From UBA2653 sp964572685 (GTDB lineage: Bacteria; Pseudomonadota; Gammaproteobacteria; Legionellales; Legionellaceae): a stretch of 21,219 nt of DNA. This document shows, piece after piece, positions 8,160-14,977 of the stretch. The stretch is from NCBI GenBank assembly GCA_964572685.1, contig CAZNFJ010000032.1, positions 1 through 21,219 on the forward strand. Direction: 5' to 3'. How positions within the stretch are numbered: the stretch's first letter is position 1; the number at the start of each line of letters is the position of its first letter. Made by a program: the position numbers and the translations under genes. The notes under the pieces are model-generated. The model saw only the letters and a list, made by a program, of their open reading frames with translations, made no database searches and had not been told where the DNA came from.

Positions 8160-8986
8160 ACGAAATAAAGAACATGGTAAAATGGGCATTAGAAGAGGAT
8201 ATTGGAGCTGGGGACATCACCGCTCAATTGATCGATGTAAATCAACAAGGACACGCCGTTATTTTGGCTCGCGAGCCGGCAGTGGTGTGTGGTCGGGCGT
8301 ATGCTGATGAGATTTTTCGTCAAGTTGATGATAAACTTTTGGTGAATTGGTTGGTTGAAGAGGGTTCTTATCAGCCAAAACCAGGCATTTGGGTTGAAAT
8401 AAAAGGTTCGTTGAGAAGTATTTTAACAGCAGAACGAACGGCTTTGAATTTTTTACAGACCTTATCAGCGGTGGCCAGTAAAACCAAATGTTATGTCGAT
8501 ATCCTTCAAGGTTATCCGACACGTATTCTAGATACACGTAAAACCATTCCTGGTTTAAGATGGGCTCAAAAGTATGCCGTACGTTGTGGGGGTGGAGTGA
8601 ATCATCGCATGGGTCTTTATGATGAATTTTTGATTAAAGAAAATCATATTGAATCGATGGGATCGATTTCCAGAGCTATTAGTGCAGCCCTTGCAGGTCA
8701 ACTCAATAAGCCTATCATTGTTGAAGTTCAAAATATTCAAGAATTTCAAGAAGCGCATGCATTTGATGTGCAGCGTATTTTATTAGATAATTTTAGTGAT
8801 GAAATGATTGAAGAAGTCATTGCTTGCAATCATAACCCTCGGCGCAACATCGAAGTTTCGGGAGGCATTGATGAGACTCGTCTTCTAGCATTGGCCAAAA
8901 TGGGCGTTGATTTTGTTTCAGTAGGAGATTTAACCAAATCTATTCGGGCTATTGATTTAAGTTTACTCATCAAGGATGAAGCATGA
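8156..8986 (+). CDS. nadC: Quinolinate phosphoribosyltransferase (decarboxylating)
   Basis: Makes nicotinate mononucleotide, CO2 and pyrophosphate from quinolinate and PRPP, the step joining de novo NAD synthesis to the shared pathway. Visible motifs: EEDIGAGDITAQL (residues 13-25), REPAVVCG (39-46), TAERTALNFLQTLS (91-104), ILDTRKTIPGLRWAQKYAVRCGGGVNHR (124-151) carrying the Arg/Lys/His substrate-phosphate ligands, FLIKENHI with Lys161, VEVQN, LLDN, and SGGIDE near the PRPP-binding loop. At 276 residues it has the usual length. The ATG overlaps the antiporter stop, and its own TGA overlaps the next ATG; both junctions read GAAGCATGA. nadB is encoded 5.6 kb away on the other strand. Confidence 0.97.
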   Translation: MNEIKNMVKWALEEDIGAGDITAQLIDVNQQGHAVILAREPAVVCGRAYADEIFRQVDDKLLVNWLVEEGSYQPKPGIWVEIKGSLRSILTAERTALNFLQTLSAVASKTKCYVDILQGYPTRILDTRKTIPGLRWAQKYAVRCGGGVNHRMGLYDEFLIKENHIESMGSISRAISAALAGQLNKPIIVEVQNIQEFQEAHAFDVQRILLDNFSDEMIEEVIACNHNPRRNIEVSGGIDETRLLALAKMGVDFVSVGDLTKSIRAIDLSLLIKDEA

Positions 8987-10083
8987 ATTGTGTTAGAAAA
9001 AAAATATTTGTTTTTACCGGTGGCGGCTCTGCAGGTCATGTGACTCCTAATCTCGCATTGATTGAAGCGTGCAGTGGAAGCGCGCAATGTTATTATATGG
9101 GTATGAGAGATTCTATTGAACAAGAAATGCTTTCCAAAACCACCACCCCTTTTTATGCTATCACCGCGGGTAAACTCAGACGTTATATGACAATCAAGCA
9201 TTTGGCCGAGCCCTTTAAAGTCTTGATGGGTTTGTTTCAATCCTATCGAATTTTAAAAAAATTAAAGCCGGATGTGGTGTTTTCCAAAGGAGGATTTGTT
9301 TCAGTCCCGGTGGCAATGGCAGCTTGGATACAAGGTATTCCTGTGATTGCGCATGAATCGGATATGACGCCAGGTCTTGCCAATCGTCTGACTTTTCCTT
9401 TTGTACAAAAATTATGTGTTAATTTTCCTGAAGTCAAAAAGTTTTTTAAACATCCAGAAGATGTTTATGTTACTGGAACACCGGTTCGTGCGTTTTTATT
9501 ACATGGTTCCAAAGAAAATGCTTTGCAACTGACTCATTTCGATCCTTCTCGTTTGACTATCCTAATCATTGGTGGCAGTTTGGGTTCAGTGAAAATCAAT
9601 GATACCGTTCGAAAAGTTTTACCGTCGCTATTAACGCAATATCAAGTGATTCATATCTGTGGAAAAGGCAACCTTGACCCGAGCTTGAATCAAACGCCGC
9701 ATTATTACCAAGTGGAATTTGCCGGCAGTGAGCTTGCTGATTTATTGGCTTTAAGTGATGTGGTAGTCTCACGCGCAGGTGCCAATACCTTATGTGAGTT
9801 GCTCACTTTAGGTATATCGCATTTACTCATTCCGTTGTCTAAAAAAGCCAGCAGAGGCGATCAAATTGATAATGCTAAATACTTTGAAAAAGTAGGGGCA
9901 AGTATGGTGCTATGGGAAGAGCAACTTAATGAGAAAAACCTAATTGAACGTTTATCGAATTTAATCGATAAACGCCAGGATTATTCGGAAAAAATTAAGG
10001 CCATCGGTTTATCATCTGCAACCGAAAAGGTGCTCAGTATTATTTATGAAACGGTGGGCTATCATCATGAGACTCCAATTTAA
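8983..10083 (+). CDS. murG: MurG-type UDP-GlcNAc:lipid I GlcNAc transferase
   Basis: GT28-family glycosyltransferase that should add GlcNAc to undecaprenyl-PP-MurNAc-pentapeptide (lipid I) at the inner face of the membrane, giving lipid II. Motifs: N-terminal GGGSAGHVTPNLAL (13-26), SKGGFVSVPVAMAA (101-114), HESDMTPGLANR (124-135), GGSLGS (197-202), and the UDP-GlcNAc site SRAGANTLCELLTLGISHLLIPL plus GDQIDNA (292-298). The wording of several motifs (SKGGFVSVP, HESDMTPGLAN, CGKGNLD, SKKASRGDQ) is that of Firmicutes MurG proteins as I remember them, rather than the proteobacterial GMGGYVSGP/HEQN form. The gene is outside a dcw cluster, so it may be the only murG, a second copy or a related transferase with another acceptor. 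It is coupled to nadC by ATGA, and its 3' end overlaps the convergent gene by 44 bases. Confidence 0.82.
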   Translation: MNCVRKKIFVFTGGGSAGHVTPNLALIEACSGSAQCYYMGMRDSIEQEMLSKTTTPFYAITAGKLRRYMTIKHLAEPFKVLMGLFQSYRILKKLKPDVVFSKGGFVSVPVAMAAWIQGIPVIAHESDMTPGLANRLTFPFVQKLCVNFPEVKKFFKHPEDVYVTGTPVRAFLLHGSKENALQLTHFDPSRLTILIIGGSLGSVKINDTVRKVLPSLLTQYQVIHICGKGNLDPSLNQTPHYYQVEFAGSELADLLALSDVVVSRAGANTLCELLTLGISHLLIPLSKKASRGDQIDNAKYFEKVGASMVLWEEQLNEKNLIERLSNLIDKRQDYSEKIKAIGLSSATEKVLSIIYETVGYHHETPI

Positions 10084-10930
10084 CTAACATTTCAGCGGCA
10101 TCGGCTTCATCTTTGGTGGGGAAACGAAGACTTAATGGATCGATAACCACGGTACAAGATTTATTACCATTCCAGGTAAAATGATAAATAATGGATTGTG
10201 CAACACGTTGTTGATGGTCTATAAATGCAACTGTTCCTTCGACGTGAATTGATGTAGTGATATGTTCTCTCAAAAGCATTTTGATAGGGTTTTCAACTTT
10301 AAACAAGGTATCATAATTACTCCCCGCAGTCGTGGCATCGAGGTTTTCTTTATTTTGATCGCCATTGAGAGACCAAGCTCTGCGATGTGACCAGTGAAAC
10401 GTAATATTTTTATGAGTCTCTTCAAGCAATCTTGCTCCAAACGCCTTTAAATATTCCTGAGAAGAGATGTGTGACATGACCGCATTTTGAGTAATATTTC
10501 TTTTACCTCGATTGTCTAGATCATTAAGGGTAAGATCAAATGAAAAACTTTCAACCTCCATATAATCTTCGAAGTCTAGTTTTTGCTTAATTGACTTGGC
10601 ATGAAATTCATTATATTGAGAGTCAATATGCACTCGGTAAGGAGAAGCGGTGTTGGTTTGTGGTGTTTGCTGGCGAAACATAGAATAACCAGAAGTTGTT
10701 AGCTCCTGAATGTATACTTCCCCCCCTTCATTTAAAGCTTTTTTCCTTCCTGAGCGCGTGATTTCCATACTTTTAATTGGCGTAAAGCTGATGAGTTTAT
10801 CTGGAAGGGCTTCTTTTATCCATTTTTGTGTTTTGAGGGGGGGAGCCGTATAATTATCAGTAAGAATTTTAATACGGGTTGGTACTTTTCTGGCTAAATT
10901 CTTAATATTAGACTTTTTGTATCGAGCCAC
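10040..10930 (-). CDS. Unrecognised protein with HNH/endonuclease-like segment
   Basis: A 296-residue frame from a GTG start (10928-10930), with no strong ribosome site and no signal peptide or membrane segment. I do not recognise the whole protein. The first 60 residues are basic (KKSNIKNLARKVPTRIK). Residues 179-215 contain HWSHRRAWSLNG, then QNKENLDATTAGSNYDTL and VENPI; a His, then a Gly-rich turn, then Asn-Leu, then a second Asn is the pattern of HNH and beta-beta-alpha-metal nucleases (candidates His182, Asn196, Asn205). That likeness is my inference. The middle (about 119-150) is acidic and polar. Its last 44 bases lie antisense inside the end of the murG-like gene. Alternatives are a secreted effector or a toxin of a kind I do not know. 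Coding seems likely because of length and coherent composition. Confidence 0.6.
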   Translation of the reverse strand: MARYKKSNIKNLARKVPTRIKILTDNYTAPPLKTQKWIKEALPDKLISFTPIKSMEITRSGRKKALNEGGEVYIQELTTSGYSMFRQQTPQTNTASPYRVHIDSQYNEFHAKSIKQKLDFEDYMEVESFSFDLTLNDLDNRGKRNITQNAVMSHISSQEYLKAFGARLLEETHKNITFHWSHRRAWSLNGDQNKENLDATTAGSNYDTLFKVENPIKMLLREHITTSIHVEGTVAFIDHQQRVAQSIIYHFTWNGNKSCTVVIDPLSLRFPTKDEADAAEMLVKLESHDDSPPFHK

Positions 10931-11150
10931 GATGTTTGCCTAAAAATTAATATAAGTATATTTTAATAAAACATATTGATTTTGTCCAATGGTGCATGCT
11001 CATGGAGATGAGTTTTCGCATTGTAATCTAGCCCAAATGGCTTTTGAAAAAAATTGAAAACATTGACAGATAAAAGGTGTAAAATTGTGTAATTTTATGT
11101 TTTAATCACAAGATAGGCTTAATCAATTTTAACAAAAGGGTAAATACGCG
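10931..11150. other. Divergent intergenic region before mreB
   Basis: These 220 bases lie between the GTG of the minus-strand gene and the mreB ATG. They hold the mreB promoter candidate and an AT-rich stretch (10940-10975) that could serve the minus-strand gene, but no clear -35/-10 pair was found for the latter. Confidence 0.4.
11063..11093 (+). promoter_or_regulatory. Probable promoter for mreBCD
   Basis: A consensus -35 TTGACA occupies 11063-11068. The best -10 is TGTAAT at 11088-11093, with a 19-base spacer, which is longer than ideal. The leader would be about 50 bases. A ribosome site AAAGGG (11135-11140) lies 10 bases before the mreB ATG. Confidence 0.45.
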
Positions 11151-12188
11151 ATGTTTAGAAAATTGCGCGGAATGTTTTCTAATGATTTGTCCATCGATTT
11201 AGGAACAGCCAATACATTAATTTATGTGCGAGACAAGGGCATCGTTCTCAATGAACCTTCTGTTGTTGCGCTTCGAAATGAGACCGGTCAAAAACGGGTC
11301 GCAGCCGTGGGGCTTGAAGCTAAACGCATGCTGGGTCGTACGCCGGGTAATATTACAGCGATCCGTCCTATGAAAGATGGTGTGATTGCTGACTTCTATG
11401 TGACCGAACGGATGTTACAGCATTTTATTCACAAGGTTCATGAAAATCGTTTCTTAAGACCAAGTCCGCGCGTTTTGGTTTGTGTGCCTTGTGGTTCTAC
11501 TCAAGTTGAGCGCCGTGCGATTCGAGAATCTGCCATGGGAGCGGGTGCTCGTGAAGTCTTTTTAATTGAAGAACCGATGGCTGCTGCTTTGGGTTCTGGT
11601 ATGCCTGTTGAGGAAGCCAGTGGTTCGATGGTTGTGGATATTGGTGGTGGCACGACTGAAGTTGCTATTATTTCTTTAAGTGGGATTGTTTATCATCAAT
11701 CGGTTCGAATTGGTGGTGATAAATTCGATGATGCGATTGTTTCATATGTTCGTCGCAACTATGGCACACTGATTGGAGAAACCACTGCTGAACGAATCAA
11801 ACATCAAATTGGTTCTGCTTATCCAACCCGTGATTTATATGAAATTGAAGTTCGTGGTCGAAATTTAGCAGAAGGAGTTCCACGAAGTTTTACTCTTAAT
11901 AGTGCAGAAATCTTAGAAGCCTTACAAGAACCATTATCGGGTATTGTTGGTTCTGTTCGTGCAGCTCTGGAATTAGCACCACCAGAATTAGCAGCGGATA
12001 TTGCTGAACGTGGCATGGTATTAACTGGCGGCGGCGCATTATTGAAAAATATGGATACCTTGTTAATGGAAGAAACTGGATTGCCAGTTTTAATTGCAGA
12101 AGACCCATTAACTTGTGTGGCTCGTGGTGGCGGAAAAGCATTAGAAACAATGGACATGCGTGGTGGCGATTTCTTATCTACAGAATGA
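11151..12188 (+). CDS. mreB: Rod-shape actin homologue MreB
   Basis: Bacterial actin that polymerises on the inner membrane and guides the side-wall peptidoglycan machinery in rod-shaped cells. Actin-fold signatures are present: phosphate-1 loop DLGTANTLIYV (residues 16-26), phosphate-2 VDIGGGTTEVAI in the middle, and the adenosine motif TGGGALLKNMD near the C-terminus. The N-terminal MFRKLRGMF is the amphipathic, membrane-binding kind found in gammaproteobacterial MreB. Length 345 (E. coli 347). It is first of mreBCD; the mreC frame overlaps its 3' end. An essential or near-essential role is known for the family. Confidence 0.98.
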   Translation: MFRKLRGMFSNDLSIDLGTANTLIYVRDKGIVLNEPSVVALRNETGQKRVAAVGLEAKRMLGRTPGNITAIRPMKDGVIADFYVTERMLQHFIHKVHENRFLRPSPRVLVCVPCGSTQVERRAIRESAMGAGAREVFLIEEPMAAALGSGMPVEEASGSMVVDIGGGTTEVAIISLSGIVYHQSVRIGGDKFDDAIVSYVRRNYGTLIGETTAERIKHQIGSAYPTRDLYEIEVRGRNLAEGVPRSFTLNSAEILEALQEPLSGIVGSVRAALELAPPELAADIAERGMVLTGGGALLKNMDTLLMEETGLPVLIAEDPLTCVARGGGKALETMDMRGGDFLSTE

Positions 12189-13077
12189 TAGCTCTCGAGA
12201 AATTTTTCTCAAGCGCCGTCGGACATTTTTTCGGCAACTGCTTAACATTGGTTTAGCGGTTGCATTATTATTTTTTGATAAACGTATGGAACACAATCCG
12301 ATACGTACCCAATTAAGTACAGCTTCTTCTACCTTTTTAATGGTGACGCATAAGCCTTTGGATTGGTTCAATTACTGGATTAATTTTGCAGATTCACAAC
12401 AAGATTTAGTAAAAGATAATCAAGTACTAAATAGTAAGATTCTGATTTTAGAGGGACAAATTCATCAGCTACAAATTTTGAATTATCAGAATAGAAAGAT
12501 TAATCAATGGATTGAACAAACCGATCCAACTTTAAAATTAGCCACATTGGCCAATATGATTTCAATAGAAGTCAATCATAACCGTCATTTGTATATCATC
12601 AATAAAGGTTACAAAGAGGGTGTTTTTGAAGGACAGGTTGCGATTGATGGTGATGGCGTGATTGGTCAAATCATTGATGTGGGTAAATACACTAGTACTA
12701 TCATGTTGGTGTCCGATGTCAAATCAGCGGTGCCCATTATTAATGAACGCACCGGTGAACATGGTATCGTAGTGGGTCAAAATGATTTTGATACTTTATT
12801 GCTTTTGAATGTGCCCAAAACTCATACACTGGTGAGAGGTGATCGCTTGTTAACCTCGGGCTTGGGTTTAGTATACCCATTTGGAATTCCAGTTGGTGTG
12901 GTGCAAAATATTGAAAATATTCCAGGCGAGGATTTTTTAAAGGTAACGGTCGTCCCTTCTGCGGATTTGAATAAAAATCATATGCTTATGCTTTTACAGT
13001 CTTTTAAAAATATAGAAGCATGGCGTCAACAACTAAAAGCACGTCAAGCACGTATTGAACCGGAAAAAGGTGAATAA
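12160..13077 (+). CDS. mreC: Rod-shape determining protein MreC
   Basis: Bitopic inner-membrane protein with a periplasmic part that links MreB to the elongasome (RodA, PBP2, MreD). Seen: a basic cytoplasmic start with LKRRRTFFRQ, one membrane segment (LLNIGLAVALLFF), a predicted coiled coil from roughly residue 70 to 110, then the beta-rich MreC domain (GDGVIGQIIDVGKYTSTIMLVSD, GEHGIVVGQND, TSGLGLVYPFGIPVGVV). The start is uncertain. The frame opens with tandem GTG codons at 12160 and 12163, which overlap mreB by about 29 bases and have no good ribosome site; the ATG at the mreB stop (12185) is out of frame. The stop shares one base with the mreD ATG (TAATG). Confidence 0.93.
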   Translation: MVAISYLQNDSSREIFLKRRRTFFRQLLNIGLAVALLFFDKRMEHNPIRTQLSTASSTFLMVTHKPLDWFNYWINFADSQQDLVKDNQVLNSKILILEGQIHQLQILNYQNRKINQWIEQTDPTLKLATLANMISIEVNHNRHLYIINKGYKEGVFEGQVAIDGDGVIGQIIDVGKYTSTIMLVSDVKSAVPIINERTGEHGIVVGQNDFDTLLLLNVPKTHTLVRGDRLLTSGLGLVYPFGIPVGVVQNIENIPGEDFLKVTVVPSADLNKNHMLMLLQSFKNIEAWRQQLKARQARIEPEKGE

Positions 13078-13556
13078 TGTATTGGTTTCAGAATTTGTGG
13101 ATGTCTATTCTGGTCTTATTATTAACGCTTATACCTTTGCCTTCTTTTTTTGTGTATTTGTGGCCAAGTTTTGTGGTGTTATTCTTTTTTATTATTAATG
13201 TCTATCAGCTTCGTTCGTCAGTTAATTTATGGGCATGGTTCATGGGTTTGAGTTTTGATTTGTTGCAGCATTCCTACTTGGGCTATCATGTCGTTGCCTT
13301 ATTGGTACTGAACTATTTTATTGATCAATATCGACATAAGTTTATGATGTCTCCTTTACCTCAGCAAATTATTTTTGTGATGTTTGGTACTTTGATATAT
13401 AGTTGTTTTAATGAGGCTTTTGATTGGCAGGGTAACGCTTATCAATTCACCATCAAGATTGTCGCCATCGTATTTGTCACTGCTTTGCAATGGCCCTGGA
13501 TTGCGATGTGGCAACGTCAAAAGCGTTTGGCGATGTCACCTAGAAAGTTTATTTAG
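13077..13556 (+). CDS. mreD: Rod-shape determining protein MreD
   Basis: Small polytopic inner-membrane partner of MreC. The 159-residue product is almost wholly hydrophobic, with about five membrane segments, and carries the family-like stretch LWAWFMGLSFDLLQHSYLGYHVVALL. E. coli MreD has 162 residues. The ATG shares a base with the mreC TAA, so translation is presumably coupled. The end, WPWIAMWQRQKRLAMSPRKFI, is basic and cytoplasmic. No terminator follows: the icd ribosome site starts two bases after the stop, so read-through into icd is likely. Confidence 0.93.
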   Translation: MYWFQNLWMSILVLLLTLIPLPSFFVYLWPSFVVLFFFIINVYQLRSSVNLWAWFMGLSFDLLQHSYLGYHVVALLVLNYFIDQYRHKFMMSPLPQQIIFVMFGTLIYSCFNEAFDWQGNAYQFTIKIVAIVFVTALQWPWIAMWQRQKRLAMSPRKFI

Positions 13557-13557
13557 T

Positions 13558-13563
13558 GGAGAG
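13558..13563 (+). promoter_or_regulatory. Ribosome binding site deciding the icd start
   Basis: GGAGAG at 13558-13563 lies 3 bases before an ATG at 13567 and 6 bases before a second ATG at 13570. The second spacing is more usual. An open frame continues upstream into mreD without a ribosome site, so the long version from 13411 is rejected. Confidence 0.6.
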
Positions 13564-13569
13564 TTTATG

Positions 13570-14826
13570 ATGTATCAAAAAATTAAATTACCTGAGTTCG
13601 GCGCTCGTATCCAACGTTTAGACAATGGTCAGTTAAATGTACCAGATATGCCTTTGATTCCTTTTATTGAAGGAGATGGTATTGGTATGGATGTGACCCC
13701 CGCTATGTTGAAGGTGGTTGATGCCGCTGTTGAAATGGCATATCAAGGCAAAAGAAAAATTGCTTGGTTTGAAATTTATGCTGGCGCAAAAGCAACCAAA
13801 ATCTATGGTGAAAATCAGTATCTACCCGCAGAAACTTTATCCGCACTCAATGATTTTAAAGTTTCTATCAAAGGTCCGCTAGAAACGCCTGTAGGGGGAG
13901 GAATTCGATCGTTAAATGTGAGTATTCGTCAAGAATTGGATTTATATGCTTGCGTTCGTCCTATCCGTTATTTTTCTGGCGTTCCAAGTCCTTTAAAAGA
14001 ACCTGAAAAAACCAATATGATTATTTTTAGAGAAAACTCTGAAGATATTTATGCCGGGATCGAATGGGCTGCTGATTCTAGTGATGCAAAAAAAATTATC
14101 CATTTCTTGCAACATGACATGGGTGTGACAAAAATTCGTTTTTCAGAACATTGTGGTATTGGCGTGAAACCCGTGTCTCAAGAAGGCACTCAGCGTTTAG
14201 TTCGTGAAGCTATTTTACATGCCATTGCACAAGATTTGCCTTCGGTGACCTTGGTGCACAAAGGCAATATCATGAAATTTACTGAAGGTGGTTTTCGTGA
14301 ATGGGGCTATCAACTTGCAGAGGCTGAATTTGGGGCGACTTTATATCAGAGTGGACCGTGGATGAGCTTCAAAAATCCCAATACCGGCAAAGAGATTATC
14401 ATCAAAGATGTGATTGCAGATGCATTTTTGCAACAAATTTTATTAAGACCTGAAGAATATAGTGTGATTGCAACCTTAAATCTTAATGGCGATTATATCT
14501 CCGATGCCTTGGCTGCTCAGGTGGGTGGTATTGGAATAGCACCGGGTGCCAATATTGGTGAAGAAGCGGCTGTGTTTGAAGCGACCCATGGTTCTGCACC
14601 TAAATATGCTGGATTAGATAAAGTTAATCCAGGGTCGATTATTTTATCTGCAGAAATGATGTTGCGTTACATGGGCTGGAATGAAGCAGCAGATTTTATC
14701 ATCAAAGGGATGGAAGGTGCCATTCAGTCTAAAAAGGTCACCTATGATTTTGCAAGATTGATGTCTGGTGCTCGTGAAATCAAATGCTCTGAGTTTGCAG
14801 ATGTGATAATTGAAAAAATGAAGTAA
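13570..14826 (+). CDS. icd: NADP-dependent isocitrate dehydrogenase
   Basis: TCA-cycle enzyme that converts isocitrate to 2-oxoglutarate with NADPH formation. From the second of two adjacent ATGs it has 418 residues (E. coli Icd 416) and aligns by eye along its whole length: IEGDGIGMDVTPAMLKVVDAAVE, IKGPLETPVGGGIRSLNVSIRQELDLYACVRP, IFRENSEDIYAGIEW, HKGNIMKFTEGGFREWGY, NLNGDYISDALAAQVGGIGIAPGANIG and FEATHGSAPKYAG. The IRSLNV serine corresponds to E. coli Ser113, the site phosphorylated by AceK, so the same switch is possible if an aceK exists. Lys and Tyr residues of the NADP type lie in the C-terminal part. It sits 13 bases after mreD on the same strand. Confidence 0.97.
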   Translation: MYQKIKLPEFGARIQRLDNGQLNVPDMPLIPFIEGDGIGMDVTPAMLKVVDAAVEMAYQGKRKIAWFEIYAGAKATKIYGENQYLPAETLSALNDFKVSIKGPLETPVGGGIRSLNVSIRQELDLYACVRPIRYFSGVPSPLKEPEKTNMIIFRENSEDIYAGIEWAADSSDAKKIIHFLQHDMGVTKIRFSEHCGIGVKPVSQEGTQRLVREAILHAIAQDLPSVTLVHKGNIMKFTEGGFREWGYQLAEAEFGATLYQSGPWMSFKNPNTGKEIIIKDVIADAFLQQILLRPEEYSVIATLNLNGDYISDALAAQVGGIGIAPGANIGEEAAVFEATHGSAPKYAGLDKVNPGSIILSAEMMLRYMGWNEAADFIIKGMEGAIQSKKVTYDFARLMSGAREIKCSEFADVIIEKMK

Positions 14827-14899
14827 AAATATATATTTTATTTGACTAGATTAAATGGTATTTAAGGTCTATAAAAATAGTATAAGGTTTTTCAATTGA

Positions 14900-14947
14900 T
14901 GCTTGCTGGGACTGAGCCAGCAAGCACAAAAGATGCTCAACTCAGTT
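14900..14947 (+). promoter_or_regulatory. Perfect hairpin with possible H-type pseudoknot in the clpA leader
   Basis: TGCTTGCTGG (14900-14909) and CCAGCAAGCA (14917-14926) form a perfect 10-bp stem with loop GACTGAG. There is no T-run on either side, so it does not look like a simple terminator. CTCAGT at 14941-14946 is exactly complementary to ACTGAG of the loop (14911-14916); a seventh G-U pair with 14947 is possible. Loop 1 would be 0-1 base and loop 3 about 14 bases, geometrically sensible for an H-type pseudoknot. The clpA ribosome site AGGGAG (14966-14971) starts about 20 bases further on. Confidence 0.45.
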
Positions 14948-14977
14948 TAACATGACATTACGTTCAGGGAGAAAAAC

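Noticed and set aside
8830..9240. 136-codon minus-strand frame across the nadC/murG junction
   Set aside because: Shadow of two well-supported genes on the other strand, with no ribosome site or recognisable motif.
13411..13569. Long N-terminal extension of icd from a start inside mreD
   Set aside because: No ribosome site, overlaps mreD, and the added residues do not resemble Icd; GGAGAG points to the ATG at 13570.
14900..14926. Hairpin after icd as a rho-independent terminator
   Set aside because: No T-run follows the stem on either strand, so I list it as a leader RNA structure instead.
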